DNA of 64,000 nt from Oikopleura dioica (lineage: Eukaryota > Chordata > Appendicularia > Copelata > Oikopleuridae), in assembly GCA_907165135.1 (NCBI GenBank), contig OU015568.1:12284501-12348500 (forward strand). The letters run 5' to 3'. The number at the start of each line of letters is the position of its first letter. The first letter of the stretch is position 1. Shown piece by piece: positions 53,876 through 63,664 of this stretch. A program made the position numbers and the translations under genes. The notes under the pieces were generated by a model. The model saw only the letters and a program-made list of their open reading frames with translations. It did no database searches and was not told the origin of the DNA.

Positions 53876-55544
53876 GCTCTCTTACTTTCCTTTTCTGATC
53901 TCTACTTTTTCTGTTTTTCGTTTCTTTGGTGTATAAAAATGTTTTGTTTTCTTGTTGAAACTGCGTTTGAAAGTTCAGTTTCTCGTCGTACAAAAGTCAC
54001 AGCGTTCAACAATTCAGAGTTGAGCGCGCCGCACTATCGGCCGCGCGATCCCTAATTCTAACTCTCTAGCGCCGCGGCGGAGTAGTAGTACGCGAAAATG
54101 GTGCGCCACCACTTTATCTCCGGCTTCTCGTCTTTGAGGCCATGAACCGGAAACAACTTTACGGTTGAGCTTTACGGTTGTAGGGATACCAGCTGGTGTT
54201 GAGGACATGTGGGTACTGGGAGTAGGAGAAAACGGACTTGGAAGACGTTTTATGACTGGAGGAAAGGTGTTTATAGGGTGCTGAAGTCCTTATAAAAGAA
54301 TTAGGGTTAGGAATATTTATGAACAAGATGATATAAAATAAGTGTTTGCCTCTCTATAGAAGGATTGAAAACTGCTTGTTTTCTACCAAATCGGCCTTGG
54401 CAGGGGGTGGATTCCGTAATCCCTGAAGCAACAAAAAATGAGAAGTGATAAAGGTCAGACCTTCTTTAGGCTTATTGGTAGATTAAATTTGCGAAGTGGC
54501 TAACGATATTGGGCTACGCAAATAAAATCGACTCAACAAATATAATAATGATAATATGATGGCACTTTTAGTAACTCTGAAATTTACTTTCTTCCCTGTT
54601 TGGGGTTATTTATTTAGGGCTATAAAAACGAGCTCTGGGAAATGCAAATTCTGAATGGGACATTCTTAATTATTCCTAAATAAATTCACGTTCTTATGCA
54701 AAACAAAAAAGAACAGGAACTTTGGTATATTCTAGCCACGTAGATAATTACGCAAATGATTGATTTGAAAAAACAAATGCCCATGTAAACTGCAAATTTG
54801 TAAAACACAAGGTATACAAGACCCAAACTTTCCCGGTTTATTTATTGCTCATAAAATACAATTATCTTATCTGAATGTATTTTCGAGGCATTTCTGTTTT
54901 TTGGCAGAAGAAATGATGATTAGGGCCGGTTAATATTTTAAAGAATTGACGCGGGTTTTTGTTCGAACAGAACTTTTGTTATTGAAGAGAATTTTATAGA
55001 CAATTTCTTTTATGAATATTTTAGTGAAGATATACAGTAATGCCCTTGTCTTTTTTCGTATCTTCTGGAAGTTGATTTTTTAATCTTCCAAACGGCTTCT
55101 GTTATTTAGCAAAGTATAATCGACCAATTGCAGTAGTAAAACTGAAAGAAAAAGAAAATCCTCGGGCATAAATTAAAGGTTTTTATTTCCCAAGCTGGCC
55201 AGTTGCTGGCTCGTCGATCGTCTGAAATATTCGCCACCTGCCTTCTTCGCCAGCTCTATTCGTCTTCTTTTTTTACAGCCCCATAAACCAACTTTTCAAT
55301 TATTCACGCTTTCCAATAGACTTCCTGATATTATCTCTTGCTTGCCACTTCCCAAGGTCAACCCGGTAGAGTTTATAGAGCCAAGAATCAGTTGTTTTTA
55401 ACAACCAGAAAAATATTCAACAAAAATCTCTCTTTATCTTCTATTCCCAAAGGTCGAAAAAGATGCTTGATTGTGGCAAAATTAAAATTCTACAGAAAGC
55501 TTCAAAACAAGACCATTCGTTTCTGAAGCAGAGTTGAAAATTTG
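53876..55544. other. protocadherin upstream region, no gene seen
   Basis: About 1.7 kb. A GC-richer patch at 54000-54210 (just upstream of the signal-peptide exon) may hold the promoter or a 5' leader. The rest is AT-rich with no coding signal. Confidence 0.4.
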
Positions 55545-56010
55545 CTGAGCTGAGTGAGCTGAGCTGGCTGAGTGAGTTGAGCAGTCGCTCAGCTCAGCTC
55601 AGCTCAGTGATTTTGGAAAATGATCTGATCTGCTCAGCTCAGCTCAGCTCAGACAATTTTCACTCAGCTCAGCTCAGCTCAGCTCAATTATTTCTGAATA
55701 TGATCTTTTCTGCTCAGCTCAGCTCAGACAACCATCACTTAGCTCAGCTCAATGATTTGAATACAATTTTACTACCAAAAAACAGTAAAAAACAGCTCAG
55801 CTCAGCTCAATTAGCTCAGCTCAGCTCTAATTAGGGTCCGCTCAGCTCAGCTCAGCTGAACTCTCTTAAACAAAAGGTCTGCTCAGCTCAGCTCCGCTCA
55901 ATGACCTCTGAAAAAGGCCAGCTCAGCTCAGTTCAGTAACCTCCAAAGTAGGTCAGCTCAGAAAATTTTTACTCAGGTCAGCTCAGCTCAGCTCAGAAAA
56001 GTTGATCAAA
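55545..56010. repeat. degenerate AGCTC pentamer repeat
   Basis: Runs of GCTCAGCTCAGCTCAG interrupted every 20-50 bp by unique-looking spacers (e.g. ACAATTTTCACT, ATGATCTGATCTG, GACCTCTGAAAAAGG). More than 60 GCTCA copies in total. Any open frame here (Ser-Ala-Gln-Leu repeats) is a by-product. Confidence 0.9.
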
Positions 56011-56515
56011 ATTTGCAACTCTGTTCTGAAGAATCGCCAAGCTGTCAAATTTGTCCGTCGATCCATTTGTTCCAACGAAAACGGCAAAGTAAAAGTGATC
56101 CCCTTGAAGTGAGCCTTCCCCTAGTTTTGTTCTAGCTGGCTAGTATTTCCGCCGTAGTGTTTACAATTCATCGTCTGCTGCATCTTTTGCAAACAACTTC
56201 CACTCATTAAGTTTATGTTCTATTTACGCGATTACTCGATTCACTCGTCCTTTATCAGGAAATGATGCGGCGGCTTACCATATGTACCAAATAGAGGCGA
56301 TAAAAAAGAACTCGCCGATTGATCTTTTATTTGTGCGCTCCTTATTTATCCACGCGCACTTTTTTCGCGACAGAACCTCTTTTATTCTATTTTTAAAAGC
56401 AATTAATTGACACCCAAGGTTTTCAAAACAACGATTTCCGGCGAATCTTCGCTAAGAATAGAATCGCAAATAAATCGCAAAAAAGTCTTTAGAAAGAAGT
56501 TAAGCCTAAAAATCG
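56011..56515. other. gene-free stretch
   Basis: No coding or RNA signal recognised between the pentamer array and the inverted repeat at 56516. Confidence 0.35.
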
Positions 56516-56661
56516 AAGATGAGCGTAGCGAATCTTCGCTTAGAAAAATAATAGCGAAGCGAAATTTTCCCGCGAATTCCAAGAATAAAAAGGCTTTTTT
56601 AGGCGAAGCTTCGCTTCGCTACAATTATTTTCTTTAGCCAAGATTCGCTTCGCTCATCTTT
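56516..56661. repeat. inverted repeat (47-50 bp arms) built from TTCGCT/AGCGAA units
   Basis: Left arm 56516-56562 begins AAGATGAGCGTAGCGAATCT; right arm 56612-56661 ends AGATTCGCTTCGCTCATCTT. Between them is a 49-nt spacer with a further GCGAAGCTTCGC palindrome. Could fold into a long cruciform or RNA hairpin. Confidence 0.7.
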
Positions 56662-56693
56662 GAATTTAGAAAAAAAGCCGATAAAATTTGAAG

Positions 56694-57281
56694 TCATTGA
56701 ATAAATCGGCTTTTATTTACCCCCTTCTGCTCAAATTTAAAATTTTGTTGTGAGTAAAGAACTTCTTCAATGGGCTTTATTTCCGCGTTAATTCGCGCCC
56801 GTTCCATCAGAGAAAAAAAAGTGAAAACAAGAAACTGGATGCTGGATGGAGCAAATCCAGTTAGTCCAAGTAGTTTGTACATTTTTCGACATAACAAGAT
56901 CCCGCTACACGAGCCAGGAGTTAGAAAAGGGACACATCCAAACATGGAACATAGACGCTGGAAGGGATTTAGACTCGCGTTTTTGCGAAATTTGATTCGT
57001 TTTTTTTTTAAGGACTGTCTTCCTAAGACTCTTAGAAACCGAAAAAATATCTGATTCGAGAGTAAAGTGTGTGGGAATATAAGCTCTTTTGAATGAAAAA
57101 AGGGAGGAACATGTGTAAGCGTGAAAATATTTGAAAAAAACGGCACCGCGGACAAGTTAAGCTGCTGCCAAAATGTTACCACAGAATACACCTTTTTCCG
57201 GCTTTTTAGCGAGCTCGAGGAGAAATTCTGGCGCCGGGGAAGGAAAATGAGTGTTTTACGGACTTTTGACGGGTCGGGCAT
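56694..57281 (-). CDS. long orphan open frame (doubtful)
   Basis: 195 codons from MPDPSKVRKTLIFLPRRQNF to KSRFIQ. Rich in Phe, Ser, Arg and Lys, with no domain, signal peptide or splice support. Composition looks like translated AT-rich noncoding DNA rather than a conserved protein. It is listed because of its length in a gene-free region. Confidence 0.2.
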   Translation of the reverse strand: MPDPSKVRKTLIFLPRRQNFSSSSLKSRKKVYSVVTFWQQLNLSAVPFFSNIFTLTHVPPFFHSKELIFPHTLLSNQIFFRFLRVLGRQSLKKKRIKFRKNASLNPFQRLCSMFGCVPFLTPGSCSGILLCRKMYKLLGLTGFAPSSIQFLVFTFFSLMERARINAEIKPIEEVLYSQQNFKFEQKGVNKSRFIQ

Positions 57282-59181
57282 TTTCGCAATGAAAGATGAG
57301 AGTTTATGATCTGCGATTGAGCCAGAATCGCAAGTATCCAGTGGTGTCTGTATCGGATTTCGATGACCTTAATTTCCCCTCTGCGAAAAAAGCGCGAGAT
57401 GCATGGCCTCCACGCTGGGCGAATAATAAGGGCGTAACTAAGGGTATTCAGTGTCAGATTGATCACCGTAATCTGACATGCATCATTCTCGATCATCAGA
57501 TTCTCGCTCATCCAAGAACATCGTCTTTTCTCGATCGTAAACTGCTCGAATTACTGTCACTCAAGGAAACGCAGACAGGAAACGCATAAAAACTGTCTCG
57601 TTGCATTTCCGATTTTAGAAATTTGCAAAAAAGAAGACAAAAGAAGCAGCTGAAAAAAGAAGCGAAATTGACTTTCAAAAGGTCAACTGGACTCCTGGCA
57701 AATTCGCATTTGAATGATAAGGTTAAAAATTACCGCTTCTTTCGCGGAAAACTTCAGCTTTGCTTTTTTTGGCCGAATATGAAAGCGTTGACAAATGAGC
57801 TAAGAAAAAAAAGTGAGAGTGGCACTATGTAGGCCAATTATTCAAGCGCTATATAATTGAGATTAGAATGCATGTTCTCCTTTTTATTTCTAGCGCAAAA
57901 AAGCGAAACCAAGCCAGATTTTTACGCAAGAAATCGTGAAGCAATCGGAAGCAATCTTCTATTTCCGGCCTAGGTGTGATCCTTGTTTGATCATTTCTCT
58001 GCAAATTTCACGCAATGTGAAATTAACAAGCACTTTTGGTCGTTTTTTCTCTTTCAATTTGGACCGCGGGCGCAGGTTCTTTCTTGCGCATGTTCCGGTT
58101 GCGGTTTTACTCATTTCATCTTCGTTTTTTTCGCGAGGCAGGCTGGCGCACATTTTACGCAATTTTCAAGCTGCAGGAGTCGGCAACAATTTTCGACCCT
58201 TGCAAGTTGCCAAAAGAATCTCAATTCGCGGAATTGCTGACTTGATTCTTTCAGTTCAAATTACAGTAATTCTTTAATACTGTAAATGAATAATTGATCA
58301 ATGCTCAAGAACATCTCAAAACACTCGAATAGCAGAACAGAAAATTAAAGAGTGAGTTAGTACAATATTTATTCGCTGACTAAGGAATAGATCAAATTTT
58401 AACCAAGAACATATTTCCTACAAGCTATTCAACTGACTTCCAAAGTAAAACTGTAAAACCCTTTTCACAGTTCCAGAGAGCTTTTTCTAAAGCTCAATAG
58501 AAAAAAGGGAGTAGGTTTGATGATCTTCTAATGTTCCAAATTGTGTTTCGAGGATGAGCCGCAAATCTCGCGCCGATCCGCGCCACTTCAAGAAAGAGTT
58601 GTCTTTTGAAACATTTTCAAATAGCCACTTGAAATTTTCGTCAATTATGAAACTCATATGGTTAGTACTTTATCCTCTACGTGTGATTATTTGTTTCATT
58701 TCCGGGGATGTTGTTATCAATTTTGAAATCATGGAAGACTACATTTGTCTTTAAATTTTAAAAAATCAATTTCTAAAAGATGATATTTACAAGGCAATTG
58801 AAAAATTAAGTAAAGCTTATTTCCAAAAATTCAATAAGAAATTCTACTTTCTTCTTTTTCAATCTTCAAAAGAAAAACTAGCACTTTCAAAGTAAAGTTC
58901 ATTCAACCCTCAAAAAGGGAAAAGGGAGTCATCAACAGCCCCGAGGGTCCAGAAATAAACTGAATAAAACCCTTTCTCAGTTTTTACACCAAGACTTAGA
59001 TAGGAATCAACTGCCGCAGGGAGATCAGCTCAAACAAAATAATAAGAGAAATAAAAATGTTCGTCGTGGCCAGTAGAATTTTGCCCCCAATTCAAGAAAC
59101 GGATTTGAGAGTTTGTTGACATCTGACTTAAAAAAATTCAGTTGAAATCCTTTATAAGATATTGGACTCGGAGAACATACA
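57282..59181. other. gene-free 1.9 kb
   Basis: Several short open frames on both strands (for example 57936-58277, 58554-58754) show no coding character or splice signals. No RNA gene or repeat recognised. Confidence 0.35.
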
Positions 59182-59672
59182 ATGGACCACGTGACCACCT
59201 CAATGAATCCTGACGATATCATGGTAAGCGTTCAGTACTTCTTTTCTCATTTTTTCATCTAGCCTTACGCCGAGTCCGAACTCTGGCCCTCCGATGTAAA
59301 AGTCTGGTACATGCTCTCTTGGGTTTTGATCTGCGGACTGATCGGCCTCATAGCTTTTCCACTGTCAATGCTCGCTATTGGATTCAGTGTTGATGGAGTC
59401 GTTGCACTTTCATGCGCTGCTTGCACACAGAGTTGCATTTATGGTGGTGCTACAAGTAAACAAAGCTGTCAAAAATCTATTCTTATTCATTTTAATTAGG
59501 TGGCTGCTTCAGCATCATGCAAGCTTTGGGCACGCAGCCTCTTGTGATGGTGATCATTGGATTCATATTTGGCTCGGTATCTGGCGGACTGATTGCAAAC
59601 AAAATATACGTCGACCATTTCGATGCTCTTGGCAATTCTACAATTACGACCACTTCGATGGCGCCTTTTTAG
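59182..59672 (+). CDS. IFI6/IFI27-like (ISG12 family) small membrane protein
   Basis: Three exons: 59182-59223, 59263-59455, 59500-59672 (introns 39 and 44 nt). ATG MDHVTTSMNPDDIM. A first membrane helix VWYMLSWVLICGLIGLIAFP leads into SMLAIGFSVDGVVALSCAAC, CIYGGATSGCFSIMQALGTQ and a last Gly-rich helix LVMVIIGFIFGSVSGGLIA. The order G-F-x-x-x-G-(V/I)...S.A......GG...G.....Q.LG matches the ISG12/IFI6 domain. These are mitochondrial/ER membrane proteins linked to apoptosis and interferon response in vertebrates; tunicates lack interferon, so the role here is open. End TSMAPF at TAG 59670-59672. AATAAA near 59716. Confidence 0.72.
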
Positions 59673-59778
59673 TAACCTCATGAAAAAAAATCGTTTATAA
59701 TACCGATAAATGAATAATAAAAAAATAATTTTGGTTTGTATTTAAGAAAAAGCAGAATATAATGATCAACAGAGCAGT

Positions 59779-60865
59779 CTATAAACTTGCATCCATACTT
59801 CGTCTGATTAAAGTCTTTCGTGAAAGAATGTATTTCTTCATTGACGAGTTTCCAAGGTTTTCGTAAACATTGCGGACAACAGTTATTCTTCTCTTTTGTT
59901 TAGGTTCGTCGAAACCTGTCTCGAAATGAGCGTTGAAAGCTTGTCGTTTCAGGAAATTGGTGGCACATTTTTGTCGATGAAGAAGTCGTTCTCCAAGAAC
60001 TGGAATCTTCTTGAATACCCAAATTTTCAGCAGGCAGAAAGAAGCGAGCAGCATTTGAATGAATGATTTTTTCAATGAATGAATGCATTTGAACCCGAGC
60101 ATAAAGCAAAAACCTTGAACCATGGTTGTTACAGGTCGTACATGTGGAGCACTACAAATTATATTTATATGTTCGTCCGTGATTTCGATCTTACCCTAAA
60201 GCTTGAGGAGGTTCGACAATCACGTCACTGAAAATTAAAGAGACGACTAAATTCCCAATAAAGATTGGTCCCCATACTCCGGCGAAAGTAACTGAATAAA
60301 TAAAAGCTTAGCCGACTTTATTGAATTAGAAAATAGCTCACCCATCGTATCAAACCAAAGGACCTCAACGAGAATGAAAGTAATCGGGCAAAACTCTTTG
60401 TTAAATCGCAGCCATTTCGGAATATCAAAACCGCGTTGTATGTCTCTGTAGCGGTATCCAAGTCCAAACCATTTTGTCCACCAACTAAGCGCGATAAAAA
60501 CCTGCAGATTTATCTGAAGAATTCAAGCTTTATTGTCAATTTTCATGAATAAAAGCGTTACCATGATATTTAGCAATAATGAAAGAAGTTTGTTGACCAT
60601 CTGAACTTTCCTTCCGAATCCGTCAATTATCAGCTCTCGATGAAAGCTAACGTAAATCGTTAGGCATATAGCTAGGACAGATTTTCAAGATGTGAAGGAA
60701 AGCGGTAAACATACCAATTAGATAATACGATCCACCGAAAATTCCTCGTATCCCTTCCGACTCGAAAGTAACCAGATTAAGCGCGGAGGACCACAACGCA
60801 AGAATAAGTCGAATGACAATATAAACTTTGTCATTAGTGACAAGAGTGGAGGAAATAAAACTCAT
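59779..60865 (-). CDS. multi-pass membrane protein, unassigned
   Basis: ATG 60865 (MSFISSTLVTNDKVYIVIRL). Exons: about 60865-60715, 60673-60562, 60519-60349, 60289-60196 and 60153-59779, with introns around 40-60 nt; frames join through all of them. Hydrophobic segments: VYIVIRLILALWSSALNLV, GIFGGSYYLIG, ICLTIYVSFH, LLSLLLNIMINLQVFIAL, FCPITFILVEVLWFDTMV, TFAGVWGPIFIGNLVVSLIF, and one near SFIQMLLASFCLLKIWVF. The C-terminus is basic (KQKRRITVVRNVYENLGNSS ... RSMDASL). At least five or six membrane spans. Family not recognised. It begins 19 bp after the stop of an upstream membrane protein on the same strand, which suggests an operon. Confidence 0.6.
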
Positions 60866-60883
60866 CGCAGGTTCTTGGCCAAG

Positions 60884-61170
60884 TTAACAAGCTTGAGCAT
60901 ATTTCTCCAATCTCGTCAGGGGCTTCTCTCCGATCAGTTTCAGTGGGTCGATGTTTTTGCGAACCCAGCAAGTGAACACGTATTAGTTGAAAAATGCGAT
61001 TACTGTTAGGATGATCATAACTGAAAACCGGTGAATCAGTTTAGACGCAAAATATTGAACTTACAAATCGCCAAGATCAAGTACCCTTCCTTCAACATTT
61101 CCATGGTCAATCCTTTCTCGAGCCAATATTCGGGAATGGTAGCATTCCAGTACGGCCGATAACCGATCAT
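60884..61170 (-). CDS. small single-pass membrane protein with in-frame TAA
   Basis: ATG 61170: MIGYRPYWNATIPEYWLEKG, MEMLKEGYLILAI, 44-nt intron (61021-61064), then FMIILTVIAFFN forming one membrane helix. An in-frame TAA follows at 60985-60983. The same frame then continues with clearly protein-like YVFTCWVRKNIDPLKLIGEK, PLTRLEKYAQAC to a second TAA at 60886-60884. Either the mature protein stops inside the membrane helix, or the TAA is a polymorphism/sequence error or is read through. The tail after the helix has the positive charges expected of a stop-transfer. 19 bp upstream of the multi-pass gene. Family unknown. Confidence 0.5.
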
Positions 61171-61366
61171 CGTCGTTAGAGTTCGTTACATTGACGAGGT
61201 TTATTTTACGTTATTTTTCTTATTCTTAGAAAAAATGGATTCTAGAGAACATCAAAAAAATCAACTCAACTTTACGATTGCTTATTTGACAGATATAGTC
61301 TATATAACTGAGATTTTTATCATGCTATCTTTTTATTTGTTTCTTTATTTGTAAAACATATAAAAA

Positions 61367-61775
61367 TTACATAAAAAGTTCGATCAGCTGTCGAAGCGCG
61401 TACGCCTTTCGGCACTTGGGGCAATTGTTGACGACATGATTCGGGTCGGGCATTCGTCCATACGCTGACCGTGCAGCCATTTCCACGCAGGACTTACAGA
61501 AGGGGTGTCCACAGGGAGTCGTCACTATCTAAAAAAACTTAACTAATATCAGAAAAAATTCGAAAATTTACCTTTTTGCCTTTTCTTTTCATCTGCGTCA
61601 TTGTTTCCAGGCAGATATTGCAGGAAAAGCCAGTGCCTGATTGCTCCTGACGCATGGGTGCGGAGACGAGAGTCGGTAGATCGAAGGGCTGACCGTGCAT
61701 CCACTTGGTTGCCCCTATTGTAGACAAGGTGTAATTTTTCGTTTCGACCTCGAATTCTTCAATTCGGAAAATCAT
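61367..61775 (-). CDS. RING-finger protein
   Basis: ATG 61775 (MIFRIEEFEVETKNYTLS). Intron 61530-61571 (42 nt). RING: FSCNICLETMTQ, TPCGHPFCKSCVEMAAR, NNCPKCRKAY, a C3HC4 pattern (C-x2-C, C-x-H-x2-C-x2-C, C-x2-C) expected to bind two zinc ions and act as an E3 ubiquitin ligase. Between the second and last Cys pairs a 20-residue insert (SAYGRMPDPNHVV) is normal for the class. Ends RQLIELFM at TAA 61367. About 120 residues; no other domain. Not related to the RING protein at 12.6 kb beyond the fold. Confidence 0.8.
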
Positions 61776-61826
61776 CTTCAAGAGTTCAAAATATGAAAAT
61801 CAAACACGGGGCGTATGTACTGGGTT

Positions 61827-62010
61827 CGAATGTCATCCTGTTCGAAGTGTACTGAGTTCGAAGTGACTTCAGTTCGAAGTGTACTGAGTTCGAAGTGACC
61901 TCAGTTCGAAGTGTACTGAGTTCGAAGTGTACTCGGTTCGAAGTTAACTGGTTCGAAGTGTACTCAGTTCGAAGTTATTTCGAACTGAAGTCACTTCGAA
62001 CTGAGTACAC
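61827..62010. repeat. GTTCGAAGTGTACTGA minisatellite
   Basis: Eight or more copies of GTTCGAAGT(GTACTGA/GACTTCA), unit 16-17 bp, then an inverted run (TTCGAACTGAGTACACTTCG). Each unit contains the palindrome TTCGAA. Confidence 0.85.
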
Positions 62011-62049
62011 TTCGAGCTGAATACACTTTTTTTCAAACTTGCCCTGGGC

Positions 62050-62238
62050 ACTTTTTCGAACACTTTTCCCACTTTCTTCGAACACTTTTCCCACTTTCTT
62101 CGAACACTTTTCCCACTTTCTTCGAACACTTTTCCCGCTTTCTTCGAACACTTTTCCCGCTTTCTTCGAACACTTTTCCCGCTTTCTTCGAACACTTTTC
62201 CCGCTTTCTTCGAACACTTTTCCCGCTTTCTTCGAACA
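62050..62238. repeat. 21-bp minisatellite TTCGAACACTTTTCCC(A/G)CTTTC
   Basis: About nine near-identical 21-bp copies; early copies carry CCCAC, later ones CCCGC, so variants are spatially sorted. Divisible by 3, hence the long repeat open frames on both strands. Confidence 0.9.
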
Positions 62239-62460
62239 CAAGCGTGCCTTTTCCAGCAACAGGATTCACGCGAAGCGTGCCTTTTCCAGCAACAGGGTTC
62301 ACGCGAAGCGTGCCTTTTCCAGCAACAGGGTTCACGCGAAGCGTGCCATTTCCAGCAACAGGATTCACGCGAAGCGTGCCTTTTCCAGCAACAGGGTTCA
62401 CGCGAAGCGTGCCATTTCCAGCAACAGGGTTCACGCGAAGCGTGCCATTTCCTCGAGTCG
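62239..62460. repeat. 33-bp minisatellite GCGTGCC(T/A)TTTCCAGCAACAGG(G/A)TTCACGCGAA
   Basis: Seven copies differing mainly at two sites. Each unit boundary contains TTCACGCGAAGCGTGCC, an imperfect palindrome. The 33-bp length keeps 11-residue repeats open in several frames; I do not regard these as genes. Confidence 0.9.
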
Positions 62461-62585
62461 CCCTCCACAATTTCCTCGAGTCGGCCTCCACAACTTCCTG
62501 CTCCGCCTTTCCTAATTCTAATACCTCTATCTTTATGTCTTTAATATATTCGCGCGCGGAGCGCGCTCCTCCCTACTTTTTTTTG

Positions 62586-62772
62586 ACAGGTGTATTTTTG
62601 GGGAGGGGGTGGGAGGTTGTGGGCGTTTCCTCAAGGGCTATCTTCTCGTTAGACCTGCGCACTTTTTGCTCCGAATTTTTATATATATTTTGTTCGAAGT
62701 ATATAAATAATGAGGTGTATTTTTGGGGAGGGTGGGAGGTTGTGGGCGTTTCCTCAAGGGCTGTTCTTTAGT
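62586..62772. repeat. direct repeat pair GGTGTATTTTTGGGGAGGG ... CCTCAAGGGCT
   Basis: Two copies (about 62588-62642 and 62715-62763) of a roughly 50-bp G-rich segment including GGGAGGTTGTGGGCGTTTCC, separated by about 70 bp. G-runs could form quadruplex structure. Confidence 0.7.
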
Positions 62773-63311
62773 GAGACCTATGGCTTTTTTCTATTATCAT
62801 TATTTATTGTATTCAGTTCGAATATTCTATCTTTTCCTACTTTGGCAGAAGTAAGTTGAGATAAAATTTTCGGGCGTGAATTTTGAGACTCGTAATTATT
62901 GGCGATGGAATTTTACTCTTGTCAAATTCTGTTTTGTCGATTTTGCTTTGGCAGAAGCAATATCGAACTCGAAATTTGATTCTGTCGTCAATAATTTGTT
63001 CTCTTTATACTTAGTTTACCCTGAAATAGCTATAAGTGACAGATTTTTTCTCATTTTGCCTATTTCACTTTGGCAGAAGTGATTTTGGCATTCTCTAATT
63101 TGTCACTTATTTCTATTCGGTTGGGCTGTGTAAGTCTCGACTAAACTTATTTTCGCTCCTGGTGCACCGGCGCTCGTGCGCTTTCATTGGTCCGCGTTTG
63201 GTGAGTCATTCTTTTTTTTTTTAATTTTTATTTATTTATTCTACTAGAGTATCTTCATTTATTACTACTTTAACCTATTATGGCTGTATTAACATCTTGC
63301 AATATATGTGT
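62773..63311. other. 3' flank of the H4 gene with three CTTTGGCAGAAG motifs
   Basis: (A/G)CTTTGGCAGAAG appears near 62840, 62946 and 63068, about 110-120 bp apart, each at the centre of a weakly similar repeat. No gene seen. Confidence 0.45.
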
Positions 63312-63327
63312 GGCCCTTAAAAGGGCC
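63312..63327 (-). terminator. histone mRNA 3' stem-loop
   Basis: On the minus strand GGCCCTTTTAAGGGCC, 25 bp after the H4 stop codon. It matches the metazoan replication-dependent histone consensus (6-bp GGCYCT/AGRGCC stem, 4-nt loop; here the loop is TTTA/TTAA-type with an extra symmetric pair). It is bound by SLBP and directs cleavage without polyadenylation. Confidence 0.85.
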
Positions 63328-63352
63328 TGTTTTTTGAAGACTTGGGATGGAT

Positions 63353-63664
63353 TTATCCTCCGAACCCGTAAAGGTGTCGGCCCTGTCTCTTGAGCGCGTA
63401 GACAACGTCAAGGGCGGAGATTGTCTTTCGGTTGGCGTGTTGGGTGTAAGTGACGGTGTCACTGACCAGTCTCATTAGGTAGTCCCTAATGATTTCTCTG
63501 GCCACGGCGTAGACCTCCGCCGACATGCGCGTAATCCCACCCCTTCGGGCGAGCCTACGGATGTCGGCTTTAGTGATGCCAAGGAGATTGTCTTTTAACA
63601 CTTTTCTGTGGCGCTTGAACCCGCTCTTGGCGACGGTATTGCCACTAGTTTCTGCTCCGGACAT
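63353..63664 (-). CDS. divergent histone H4
   Basis: 103 codons including Met, the exact H4 length, intronless, with a histone stem-loop 3' of it. The core is recognisable: [61 protein letters not shown]. The tail is rewritten: [20 protein letters not shown], so Arg3, Lys5 and Lys8 are lost (Ala, Thr, Asn), while Lys12, Lys16 and Lys20 remain. The helix usually reading [20 protein letters not shown] is [20 protein letters not shown], removing the two adjacent Glu residues, and Lys77 (HAKRK) is Asn. Packs with H3 in nucleosomes. Replication-type expression is implied by the stem-loop, probably in a special tissue such as germline (inference). Confidence 0.92.
   Translation of the reverse strand: MSGAETSGNTVAKSGFKRHRKVLKDNLLGITKADIRRLARRGGITRMSAEVYAVAREIIRDYLMRLVSDTVTYTQHANRKTISALDVVYALKRQGRHLYGFGG

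Noticed and set aside
55577-55834. Ser-Ala-Gln-Leu repeat protein
   Set aside because: It is a translation of the AGCTC pentamer array.
61944-62771. Long repetitive open frames on both strands (MPFPATGFTRSV-type and KREKCSKKAGKVF-type repeats)
   Set aside because: Repeat units of 21 and 33 bp stay open by arithmetic; several frames on both strands are open at once, and there is no start context or splice signal.
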